A DNA stretch of 5,699 nucleotides. It comes from Eshraghiella sp964576255. Lineage in GTDB: Bacteria; Bacillota; Clostridia; Lachnospirales; Lachnospiraceae. Below, piece by piece: positions 1-5,699 of the stretch. The translations under genes and the position numbers were made by a program. The notes beneath the pieces are model-generated. The model was not told the DNA's origin. It saw nothing but the letters and a program-made list of their open reading frames with translations, and made no database searches. The stretch covers positions 1 to 5,699 of the forward strand of contig CAZNUK010000096.1 in the NCBI GenBank assembly GCA_964576255.1, in the 5' to 3' direction. How positions within the stretch are numbered: the first letter of the stretch is position 1; every line of letters begins with the position of its first letter.

Positions 1-98
1 ATGAAGAGGGGATGACCATTGTAATTATCACTCACGACATGGACGTAGCCGAAGGTTGTCAGAGGGTTGTGGAGATAAGTGATGGGGAGATAGTGTAA
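1..98 (+). CDS. ABC transporter ATP-binding protein, C-terminal end only
   Basis: This is the 3' end of a gene that begins before the window. In the frame starting at base 3 it reads EEGMTIVIITHDMDVAEGCQ and continues to VEISDGEIV, then stops at TAA 96-98. The stretch TIVIITHD is the switch (H-loop) strand of an ABC ATPase, whose His contacts the ATP gamma-phosphate. The following 'VVEISDGEIV' is the usual C-terminal strand ending in a D-G-x-I-V turn. The style resembles the MacB/LolD-type ATPases that pair with FtsX-like permeases, but 31 residues are too few to fix the subfamily or substrate. Walker A, Walker B and the signature motif lie outside the window. The gene converges on argH, and a shared hairpin terminator separates them. 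Confidence 0.85.
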   Translation, partial: EEGMTIVIITHDMDVAEGCQRVVEISDGEIV

Positions 99-127
99 TG
101 ATACGAAGCGGTAAATGCTTTATATAG

Positions 128-175
128 AAAAATTGGCTCTGATATTGCGTTCAATCAGAGCCAATTTATATTTTT
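128..175. terminator. Bidirectional Rho-independent terminator between converging genes
   Basis: A perfect 14-bp inverted repeat has arms at 130-143 (AAATTGGCTCTGAT) and 154-167 (ATCAGAGCCAATTT), with a 10-nt loop. On the plus strand a T-tract follows at 171-175, after a short ATA. On the minus strand the second arm ends in three Ts that run on to give five Ts before a C. The hairpin can therefore end both the plus-strand ABC ATPase transcript (stop at 98) and the minus-strand operon (argH stop at 185). It occupies most of the 86-bp gap, which holds nothing else I can identify. Confidence 0.9.
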
Positions 176-184
176 AAATTAAGT

Positions 185-1558
185 TTAATCGTTTAAATAT
201 TCCTCACAAATTCTAATCTCTTCCAACATAACATCATGTCCCGGAGCTCCCTTTGTGAGACGTTTTTCAACGCAGGTCTTAAGGCTTATTGCATCATAGA
301 TATCTTCCTTGAATACCGGAGAAATCTGCTGGTATTCACTAAGAGGAAGCTCATCAAGTGAAATTCCTTTATCGATGCACAGAAGAACCAACTGACCAAT
401 AATGCCATGGGCATCTCTGAATGGAACACCGTTGTTAACAAGGTAGTCAGCGGCGTCTGTGGCGTTAGTAAAGCCTGCTTTGGCGCTGTTTTCCATCATA
501 TCCTTATTGAAACTCATTGTGTCAATCATACCCGTAAATAAAGCGATACAGCCTTTGGTGGTATCAATAGCGTCAAATGTAAGCTCCTTGTCTTCCTGCA
601 TATCCTTATTGTAAGCAAGTGGAAGTCCCTTCATAGTAGTGAGAATGGACATTAAAGCCCCATATACACGTCCTGTTTTACCTCTTACAAGCTCTGCAAT
701 GTCAGGATTTTTCTTCTGTGGCATTATTGAGCTTCCGGTGCTGTATGCATCATCTAATTCAATGAAACGATATTCATTGCTGTTCCAGATAATGATTTCT
801 TCTGAAAAACGGCTAAGGTGCATCATAATAGTGGAAAGAGCACTTAATAACTCAATTACATAATCTCTGTCTGATACGGAATCCATACTGTTATTGGTGG
901 CTCCATCAAAATGCAGAAGAGAAGCGGTTAATTCTCTATCCAGAGGATAAGTGGTTCCTGCAAGTGCACCTGCTCCAAGTGGACACTGATTCATTCTTGC
1001 CTTGATGTCACAAAGTCTTCCTCTGTCTCTTCTGAACATTTCAAAATATGCCCCGAAATGGTGAGCAACTGTTACAGGCTGGGCTTTCTGTAAATGAGTA
1101 AAGCCCGGCATATAGGTGTCAATGTTTTCTTTCATTATTCTCAAAATTACGTTGAGAAGTTCTTTTAATAATTCGTCGATTGCATTAATTTCATCTCTGG
1201 TGTAGAGCTTCATATCCAATGCAACCTGGTCGTTACGGCTTCTTCCGGTATGGAGTTTTTTGCCTGCATCACCCACACGTTTAATAAGTGTTGCCTCAAC
1301 AAATGAATGAATATCCTCGTACTGAGGGTCAAATTCAAGGGTTCCGTTAGTAATATCAGAAAGGATTGACTGAAGTCCTTCTATTATTGCAAAACGTTCT
1401 TCGTTAGTAACAATTTGCTGTTTGGCAAGCATGTTAACGTGAGCAATGCTTCCCTCGATATCCTGTTTGTAAAATTTCTGGTCAAAAGACAGAGATGCAT
1501 TAAAATTATGAACTAACTGGTTGGTTTCTTTTGTAAATCTTCCGCCCCAAAGCTTCAT
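185..1558 (-). CDS. argH: Argininosuccinate lyase
   Basis: ArgH cleaves argininosuccinate to arginine and fumarate, the last step of arginine biosynthesis. It is a cytosolic homotetramer of the fumarase/aspartase superfamily. The 457-residue length is normal. It opens with the family-typical MKLWGGRF and carries HTGRSRND (103-110), GFTHLQKAQP (152-161) and the superfamily signature GSSIMPQKKNPD (275-286). Aligning by these motifs to duck delta-crystallin/ASL puts the catalytic residues at His155 (base region) and Ser276 (mobile loop). Tyr316, Gln321 and Lys324 also fall where substrate-contacting residues are expected, so the enzyme looks intact. The start overlaps the stop of the YfhO-like gene as ATGA. 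An AAGGAGG site 10 nt upstream supports it. No separate promoter is evident in the preceding coding sequence, so expression probably depends on the upstream operon. No argG or other arg gene is in the window. Confidence 0.97.
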   Translation of the reverse strand: MKLWGGRFTKETNQLVHNFNASLSFDQKFYKQDIEGSIAHVNMLAKQQIVTNEERFAIIEGLQSILSDITNGTLEFDPQYEDIHSFVEATLIKRVGDAGKKLHTGRSRNDQVALDMKLYTRDEINAIDELLKELLNVILRIMKENIDTYMPGFTHLQKAQPVTVAHHFGAYFEMFRRDRGRLCDIKARMNQCPLGAGALAGTTYPLDRELTASLLHFDGATNNSMDSVSDRDYVIELLSALSTIMMHLSRFSEEIIIWNSNEYRFIELDDAYSTGSSIMPQKKNPDIAELVRGKTGRVYGALMSILTTMKGLPLAYNKDMQEDKELTFDAIDTTKGCIALFTGMIDTMSFNKDMMENSAKAGFTNATDAADYLVNNGVPFRDAHGIIGQLVLLCIDKGISLDELPLSEYQQISPVFKEDIYDAISLKTCVEKRLTKGAPGHDVMLEEIRICEEYLND

Positions 1559-4188
1559 TCTTCTTGTTCCTCCTTATTTTCCTCTTTGATTGCTTCATTT
1601 TCATCATCTGAGTCCGATTTTTTTAATTTAGCCGTTACAAGATTAAGGGCACCGGGCTCTGTTATTTCCTTCTTGAACACCAATTTGAATACCACACAGC
1701 CTGCAATAATCAGTCCACAAATGGTGGTGATGACAATTCCAGGAGTAAGACCTCTTGCATTATACTCTAATTCAATATCATGTGTTCCGGCTGTTAATGG
1801 AAAAGCTATCAGTGCATCACCGATAGTGGTGTATTCTGTTTCGACTCCATCCACATAAAGCGTGTAGCTTTCATCATAAGGAATTGATGTGAAACACATT
1901 CCGTCACTGAGCGCGGTAATATTTCCCTTGACATGAGTATCGTCGTAATAGGTAATATTGAGTCCTTCATCTGCAAGAGCCTCGTAGAACTCAATAAATT
2001 TATCAACATTCATTGTATAAGCTGTTGCTTTAAAGTTGTATACAGATTCATCTTCATCTGAAAAGGTTATTTCTGTTCCTGCCGGTATCCAGCCCAAATC
2101 AACAGTTCTGCCATGGTTAATACCACCATAGGTTTTGGAAGTTGTGTCGTATTCCACACGAAGCGTCTTAACGGAAGTATTTCCGATGTGTATAAATACA
2201 TAGCCATCTTCTGTGGTTGTAATAGTATTTCCACTTATATCCATAGGAGTAAATATTTCTCTGACTCCTGTAGCTAACTCGGCAAAATTATTTTGAACCA
2301 AGAATGGGTTGAGCGCAGTTTCGTAATTCCAATTATCCTTTAATTCGGTTGGAACCATAAATCCCAGTGGAAGAGTGTATTCATTACGGTATAAATACAT
2401 ACCATCTTCTGTGTCTTCAAGAGTCATAATAGGTGTTTCTATTAATTTACCACTGGTAAGGAGATACTTATGATTGAGTATGGAGTATACCAACGGTGTT
2501 GCACCATTAACGGCATATGCATTAGTGGAGTGTTCAAGACCAAGCTGTCCATATAATTCTGTTATATGGGCATACGCAGTTGAACTGAACGTGGAACCAC
2601 TTTTAAAATTATGCCAGGAGCCTTCATTTTTGGAACGATAACCCTGGGATTTGGAAATTCGATAGAAAGAATCATCTTTCTCCTCTAATTCATCAAGCAT
2701 ATTGCTTACACTGTCGTAATCTTTCAAATAGTAGGTACGATTAGTTGTGGAATATCCGGTATATTCCATATTAATCGTACACTCCACAATCATCAGCGCA
2801 AACGCTATAATCACCATAAGGCTCTGATTGATTTTTTTGGACTTGTATATCAAAATAATCAGTGCATAAGCTGCAATAAATATCGCTGAGGTATACAGTG
2901 AATCAACTGTTAATTCTTCATCAGTAAATGAATTACCCAGATAGAGTAAAAATAGTGCCACACCCCAGAATGTTGCATTAATATGAGATTCTTTGGTGTC
3001 TTTAATACTTAAAATTGCATCATAACACATGGTTAAGAGCAGGAAAATGTATATAAAGGACTGACGACATGGCAGGGAGTTAGGAAAATGAAAACCATGC
3101 CATACAAAGTTTGGTATATTCAAATTAAATGCAGTAAAAAATACAATTAACATAATTACTTTAACGATTTTTTCCCTGCGAGGAATTCTTTTGCTGATAA
3201 TGTAAAGTGGGAAGAGTAAAAGTACTGCAACACCACAGTATATATTCGGCCAGTGGTCAAGTCCTGTATGAACCTCTACATTAATCAAATGTCTTGAAAT
3301 TACCTGAACAAACGAAAAATATCTGTCTAGAGTGTCAGGAAAGTTAAAATCACCTGATGCGGTGTAACCAAGTGCGTATATTTCCGGAATGAGAATTGCC
3401 GCAGCCAATCCTCCTGCAACAAGGGAATACAGAATAAAATTAAGCATTCCTTTGGCATAATGCACAGGCTTATTAACCGGCTGTGAAACCATTATTACAA
3501 TAAAGTACAATACGCAGGAAAGGCATACCATAATAGCAATGTAGTAATTGGATAAAATAGTAAAACCAAGTGCGATTACATATAAAAGTCCCTTGCCCTC
3601 TTGAACAAGTCGTTCAAGTCCCAGAACAACCAATGGAAGAAGAATAATACAATCAAGCCACATAATGTTCCAGCTGTATGCAGCCATATAACCTGAGAGT
3701 GCATAGAAAACACCAAATGTAGCAGAAAGGATATGGATTTTCTTGTTATGTGCACATAAATAATATGTGCAGGTAAGACTCGCAAAAGCACACTTTAACA
3801 GGATGATGATGTTCATAATTTCAATCATAGAATCCTGTGGAAAAAATGCAATAAGCCAGTTGATAGGGCTGGAGAGATAATAGCCGTATATAGCTATAAA
3901 ATTGGAACCAAGTCCTACGTCCCAAGAGTATTCAAGACTACCGCCTGTTCGGATTTTTTCCCATAATTCAGCAAAAAACGGGCAGTATTGATGGTACATA
4001 TCTGAACGAAGATAGCAGACATCGCCAAATGGATATATACCCCTAAGGGCATATATTGCAACCATTACAACAAGTGGAACAACAAATGCAAATACGAATA
4101 CCGGCTTGCCGGTTATCATATCTTTAATGGCTTCTTTGCAGTAATGGAGGTTTTTGGATTTTGAGGTTGTGTTAGAATTATCACTCAT
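1555..4188 (-). CDS. yfhO: YfhO-family multi-pass membrane glycosyltransferase (GT-C-like)
   Basis: This 877-residue protein has the YfhO architecture and close to the family's usual length. A short cytoplasmic N-terminus is followed by a first membrane helix at about 29-48. An outside loop carries GDVCYLRSDMYHQY (55-68), with Asp56 and Asp63 as candidate catalytic acids. Next come EYSWDVGLGSNF (86-97) and YYLSSPINWL (103-112), motifs typical of the family. About 11-12 further hydrophobic helices run to about 471. A large soluble domain (about 475-810), presumably outside, ends in a beta-rich part with SIPYDESYTLYVDG (768-781) and GTHDIELEY (801-809). A last helix lies at about 813-836, then a charged cytoplasmic tail. 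In Bacillus and Listeria, YfhO-type proteins move a sugar from an undecaprenyl-phosphate donor to lipoteichoic acid on the outer face. The neighbours, a GT2 and a GtrA protein, fit that role. Acceptor and sugar here are inference. The start is supported by AAGGAG 7 nt upstream. Confidence 0.88.
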   Translation of the reverse strand: MSDNSNTTSKSKNLHYCKEAIKDMITGKPVFVFAFVVPLVVMVAIYALRGIYPFGDVCYLRSDMYHQYCPFFAELWEKIRTGGSLEYSWDVGLGSNFIAIYGYYLSSPINWLIAFFPQDSMIEIMNIIILLKCAFASLTCTYYLCAHNKKIHILSATFGVFYALSGYMAAYSWNIMWLDCIILLPLVVLGLERLVQEGKGLLYVIALGFTILSNYYIAIMVCLSCVLYFIVIMVSQPVNKPVHYAKGMLNFILYSLVAGGLAAAILIPEIYALGYTASGDFNFPDTLDRYFSFVQVISRHLINVEVHTGLDHWPNIYCGVAVLLLFPLYIISKRIPRREKIVKVIMLIVFFTAFNLNIPNFVWHGFHFPNSLPCRQSFIYIFLLLTMCYDAILSIKDTKESHINATFWGVALFLLYLGNSFTDEELTVDSLYTSAIFIAAYALIILIYKSKKINQSLMVIIAFALMIVECTINMEYTGYSTTNRTYYLKDYDSVSNMLDELEEKDDSFYRISKSQGYRSKNEGSWHNFKSGSTFSSTAYAHITELYGQLGLEHSTNAYAVNGATPLVYSILNHKYLLTSGKLIETPIMTLEDTEDGMYLYRNEYTLPLGFMVPTELKDNWNYETALNPFLVQNNFAELATGVREIFTPMDISGNTITTTEDGYVFIHIGNTSVKTLRVEYDTTSKTYGGINHGRTVDLGWIPAGTEITFSDEDESVYNFKATAYTMNVDKFIEFYEALADEGLNITYYDDTHVKGNITALSDGMCFTSIPYDESYTLYVDGVETEYTTIGDALIAFPLTAGTHDIELEYNARGLTPGIVITTICGLIIAGCVVFKLVFKKEITEPGALNLVTAKLKKSDSDDENEAIKEENKEEQEE
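1569..1575 (-). promoter_or_regulatory. Ribosome binding site of argH, inside the YfhO-like gene
   Basis: The minus strand reads AAGGAGG, a near-perfect anti-SD match, 10 nt before the argH ATG. The same bases encode the Lys-Glu-Glu residues near position 872-874 of the YfhO-like protein. Together with the ATGA overlap this suggests translational coupling, though the site looks strong enough for independent initiation. Confidence 0.8.
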
Positions 4189-4609
4189 AGTTAGGCTCCT
4201 TGTTCTTTCTGAATATTAAAAATTTGCTGAAAAAGTAATTTAAAATTACCACAACAACACTGATAATTATTTTACTTAAAAGCGGGTGCATATCTAATAT
4301 GTTAACTGTTAGGCCAAGAAAGGCTTCTTCCACAACAAAGGAAAAAATTCTGGCTCCGATAAATGGAAGAAACTCTTTGATAATAGTGGTTGGTCTGAAG
4401 CCCTTGCTTTGGAATACAACCAGTTTATTGGTAATAAAAGCAAAAATAACGGCAACAGTCCATGCAATTATATTATATACAGTTGGTTCCAATGTGGTGA
4501 ATTTGTACATCAGATAATACACTGTGTAATTAATTGCAGTTGTGAGAACACCAAAAATTAAATAGGTGATAGTTTCTCTGTTAATTAATTTACTAATCAG
4601 CTTTTTCAT
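4181..4609 (-). CDS. GtrA-family small membrane protein, putative polyprenyl-phosphate-sugar flippase
   Basis: This is a 142-residue protein with four predicted membrane helices at about 14-35, 42-62, 80-103 and 108-133, the standard GtrA size and layout. Family-typical stretches are ITYLIFGVLTTAINY (14-28), AFITNKLVVFQS (57-68) and NYFFSKFLIFRK (124-135). GtrA/GtcA proteins are thought to flip a sugar carried on undecaprenyl phosphate from the inner to the outer leaflet. Here it lies between the likely lipid-sugar synthase and the likely outer-face transferase. I chose the ATG at 4607-4609 because AAGGAG lies 9 nt upstream and the protein then begins with a normal short basic N-terminus. The frame is open further upstream to an ATG at 4735. 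Those 42 extra residues are polar, fall inside the GT2 gene and do not resemble the family. The true start overlaps the GT2 stop by 17 bp. Confidence 0.88.
   Translation of the reverse strand: MKKLISKLINRETITYLIFGVLTTAINYTVYYLMYKFTTLEPTVYNIIAWTVAVIFAFITNKLVVFQSKGFRPTTIIKEFLPFIGARIFSFVVEEAFLGLTVNILDMHPLLSKIIISVVVVILNYFFSKFLIFRKNKEPNYE
4196..4201 (-). promoter_or_regulatory. Ribosome binding site of the YfhO-like gene, inside the GtrA gene
   Basis: The minus strand reads AAGGAG with a 7-nt spacer to the ATG at 4186-4188. The bases also encode Lys137-Glu138 of the GtrA-like protein. This fixes the YfhO-like start, which overlaps the GtrA stop by 8 bp (ATGAGTGA). Confidence 0.8.
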
Positions 4610-5549
4610 TGTCAGTGGCTCCTTCGCGGTTATGCTTGTCCAGTGTATTTTCCTTGGCAATGTAAATTGGTCGATGCTTGGTTTCGGTATATATTCTTGA
4701 GATGTAACTGCCAAGAATACCGATGGATAACTCAATTATTCCGCCCAAAAACAGCAGAATAATGATGGTAGAAGCATATCCCGGGGCATCAACGCCCTGT
4801 ACAAGTGTTTTTACCAGAATATAAACTGCATATATCAATGCTGTAGCAGATATTGCAAATCCTGTAGCGGTAAGAACTTTAAGTGGTGAAACGGAAAAAG
4901 AGAAAATTCCGTCACAGGCATACTTTAAGAGACTTTTGAAGCTCCATTTTGTAGTACCCATAGTTCGTTCTACATCTTTATATGATATCCATTCTGTATC
5001 ATATCCAACCCATGAAAATATACCTTTTGAAAATCTCTGAATCTCACATAGCGATATGATGGACTCAACCATCTGATGACTCATAATTCTATAGTCAACA
5101 GCTCCGTATGGAAGTTTTACATTGGTAAGTGCATTATTTATTTTGTAAAAGGCCTTGGAGAAAAACGCACCTTTACGCTGGATTCGGTATGCAGCACAGC
5201 TGTCATAGCCATTTTCCACACTTTGAATCATACGTGGGATAAGGGCAGGCGGGTGCTGTAAATCTGCATCCATAATAATTGCATAATTTCCTGTTGAATT
5301 GGCTAAACCGGCATACATGGCGGCCTCTTTACCAAAATTGCGGGAAAAGGATATATATTCAACCTTAGAATTGGAGGCTTTAAGCTCCATAAGAATAGGA
5401 AGGGTATTGTCCTTGCTTCCGTCATTAATAAAAATGTATCTGAAGTTATAGTTCTCAATCTTATTTACAACTTTTTCTGTTTCATCTAAAAATGATGTCA
5501 AGACCTCTTGCTCATTATAGCAAGGAACTATGATGTCTATTTTTTTCAT
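4593..5549 (-). CDS. GT2-family polyprenyl-phosphate glycosyltransferase (GtrB/CsbB/DPM1-like)
   Basis: This 318-residue enzyme probably transfers a sugar from a nucleotide-sugar to undecaprenyl phosphate on the cytoplasmic face of the membrane. The GT-A catalytic domain comes first: IDIIVPCYNEQE (4-15), FINDGSKDNT (40-49), the metal-binding DADLQHP (94-100, Asp94 and Asp96), VDYRIMS (151-157) and QRFSKG (171-176). Two membrane helices follow at about 222-249 and 260-283. The closing SYISRIYTETKHRPIYI (281-297) is characteristic of the GtrB/CsbB group. The sugar cannot be predicted. I chose the ATG at 5547-5549: it has AAGGTGG 8 nt upstream, the protein begins directly at the first beta strand, and the promoter leaves a leader of about 25 nt. 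The in-frame ATG at 5568-5570 would add 7 residues but has no binding site and would lie only 3-5 nt from the expected transcript start. The gene appears to be the first of the operon. Confidence 0.92.
   Translation of the reverse strand: MKKIDIIVPCYNEQEVLTSFLDETEKVVNKIENYNFRYIFINDGSKDNTLPILMELKASNSKVEYISFSRNFGKEAAMYAGLANSTGNYAIIMDADLQHPPALIPRMIQSVENGYDSCAAYRIQRKGAFFSKAFYKINNALTNVKLPYGAVDYRIMSHQMVESIISLCEIQRFSKGIFSWVGYDTEWISYKDVERTMGTTKWSFKSLLKYACDGIFSFSVSPLKVLTATGFAISATALIYAVYILVKTLVQGVDAPGYASTIIILLFLGGIIELSIGILGSYISRIYTETKHRPIYIAKENTLDKHNREGATDNEKAD
4619..4624 (-). promoter_or_regulatory. Ribosome binding site that decides the GtrA start
   Basis: The minus strand reads AAGGAG with a 9-nt spacer to the ATG at 4607-4609. 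It lies in the codons for Arg308-Glu309-Gly310-Ala311 of the glycosyltransferase. It supports the 142-residue form of the GtrA protein over a longer open frame. Confidence 0.78.
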
Positions 5550-5557
5550 ATACTTTC

Positions 5558-5564
5558 CCACCTT
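5558..5564 (-). promoter_or_regulatory. Ribosome binding site that decides the glycosyltransferase start
   Basis: The minus strand reads AAGGTGG, one mismatch from the ideal, with an 8-nt spacer to the ATG at 5547-5549. The alternative ATG at 5568-5570 lies upstream of this site and has only an A/T-rich lead-in. Confidence 0.75.
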
Positions 5565-5580
5565 AAACATAATCTTATTA

Positions 5581-5610
5581 ATTATATAATAATTGGTAAG
5601 AATTAGTCAA
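5581..5610 (-). promoter_or_regulatory. Sigma-A-type promoter of the four-gene operon
   Basis: On the minus strand the -35 box is TTGACT (5605-5610) and the -10 box is a perfect TATAAT (5581-5586), with an 18-nt spacer. Transcription would start near 5573-5575, about 25 nt before the chosen glycosyltransferase ATG. The region is A/T-rich, as usual in low-GC Gram-positives. A second TATAAT lies upstream at 5612-5617 but has no acceptable -35 partner. No riboswitch, T-box or recognisable arginine-repressor operator fits in so short a leader. Confidence 0.75.
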
Positions 5611-5633
5611 GATTATACCTACCCATAGATGAA

Positions 5634-5653
5634 AAACTCCGGTCCGGTAGTTT
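5634..5653. repeat. Imperfect inverted repeat upstream of the operon promoter
   Basis: The arms AAACT (5634-5638) and AGTTT (5649-5653) flank a tandem CCGGT-CCGGT core (5639-5648). Read from the minus strand this can fold as a 7-bp stem with one bulge and a 5-nt loop, followed by a run of five Ts. It could be a weak terminator of an upstream minus-strand transcript or a protein-binding site 24 bp from the -35 box. Neither is proven. Confidence 0.4.
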
Positions 5654-5680
5654 GACAGTTGAATAATATAAAAATCCTTG

Positions 5681-5698
5681 CAGGCATTGAAAAGCCTG
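5681..5698. repeat. Short inverted repeat at the window edge
   Basis: CAGGC (5681-5685) and GCCTG (5694-5698) are separated by 8 nt. The structure is cut by the window end, so its full stem and any T-tract beyond it cannot be judged. It may be part of a terminator of a neighbouring gene. The region 5611-5699 shows no convincing gene. Confidence 0.3.
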
Positions 5699-5699
5699 T

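Noticed and set aside
99..184. Small RNA or attenuator in the gap between the ABC ATPase and argH
   Set aside because: The only structure is a perfect hairpin with T-tracts on both sides between converging genes, fully explained as a shared terminator.
639..863. Plus-strand open frame of 74 codons
   Set aside because: It is antisense to the best conserved part of argH (signature region), resembles no protein, and has no binding site that I can see.
1586..1858. Plus-strand open frame of 90 codons
   Set aside because: It lies opposite the conserved C-terminal domain of the YfhO-like gene and has no recognisable motif; it is an antisense shadow.
1809..2009. Minus-strand open frame of 66 codons
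   Set aside because: It is a second frame inside the intact YfhO-like gene. The parent frame is uninterrupted, so this is neither a frameshift remnant nor a separate gene.
3576..3791. Minus-strand open frame of 71 codons with hydrophobic stretches
   Set aside because: It is an out-of-frame reading of membrane-helix codons in the YfhO-like gene; T-rich codons give hydrophobic residues in more than one frame.
4299..4517. Plus-strand open frame of 72 codons
   Set aside because: It is antisense to the GtrA-like gene, without any family resemblance.
4610..4735. N-terminal extension of the GtrA-like protein by 42 residues
   Set aside because: It lies wholly in the GT2 gene in another frame, is unlike GtrA N-termini, and the internal ATG at 4609 has a strong binding site.
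5076..5261. Plus-strand open frame of 61 codons
   Set aside because: It is antisense to the catalytic domain of the glycosyltransferase and has no independent support.
5652..5680. Plus-strand TTGACA (5652-5657) as a promoter pointing out of the window
   Set aside because: No -10-like hexamer stands 16-18 nt downstream; the A/T-rich stretch that follows is too close.

Overview
The window reads as chromosomal DNA of a low-GC, anaerobic Gram-positive bacterium. It is probably a member of the Clostridia and perhaps Lachnospiraceae. This rests on AT-rich composition, strong AGGAGG-type ribosome binding sites, a consensus sigma-A-type promoter and the clostridial look of the ArgH and YfhO proteins. 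No genus can be assigned from sequence alone.

Layout. Bases 1-98 hold the last codons of a plus-strand ABC transporter ATPase. A short gap (99-184) contains a perfect 14-bp hairpin with T-rich flanks on both sides, a shared terminator for the two converging transcripts. From 185 to 5549 four minus-strand genes lie head to tail with no intergenic space. In transcription order they are a GT2 polyprenyl-phosphate glycosyltransferase, a GtrA-family small membrane protein, a YfhO-family large membrane protein, and argH (argininosuccinate lyase). Consecutive genes overlap by 17, 8 and 4 bp, and each downstream ribosome binding site lies inside the last codons of the gene before it. A TTGACT-18-TATAAT promoter sits just upstream of the first gene. 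The last 129 bp hold this promoter and two inverted repeats but no recognisable gene.

Function. The first three genes match the known three-component extracytoplasmic glycosylation scheme (CsbB/GtcA/YfhO-like in Bacillus and Listeria). The GT2 enzyme loads a sugar onto undecaprenyl phosphate in the cytoplasm, the GtrA-like protein is thought to flip the lipid-sugar, and the YfhO-like GT-C protein transfers the sugar to an outside acceptor such as a teichoic acid. The sugar and acceptor cannot be read from the sequence. The fourth gene belongs to arginine biosynthesis. Its placement as the translationally coupled tail of an envelope-glycosylation operon is the most unusual point here. I see no clearly undescribed system; the component families are all known.
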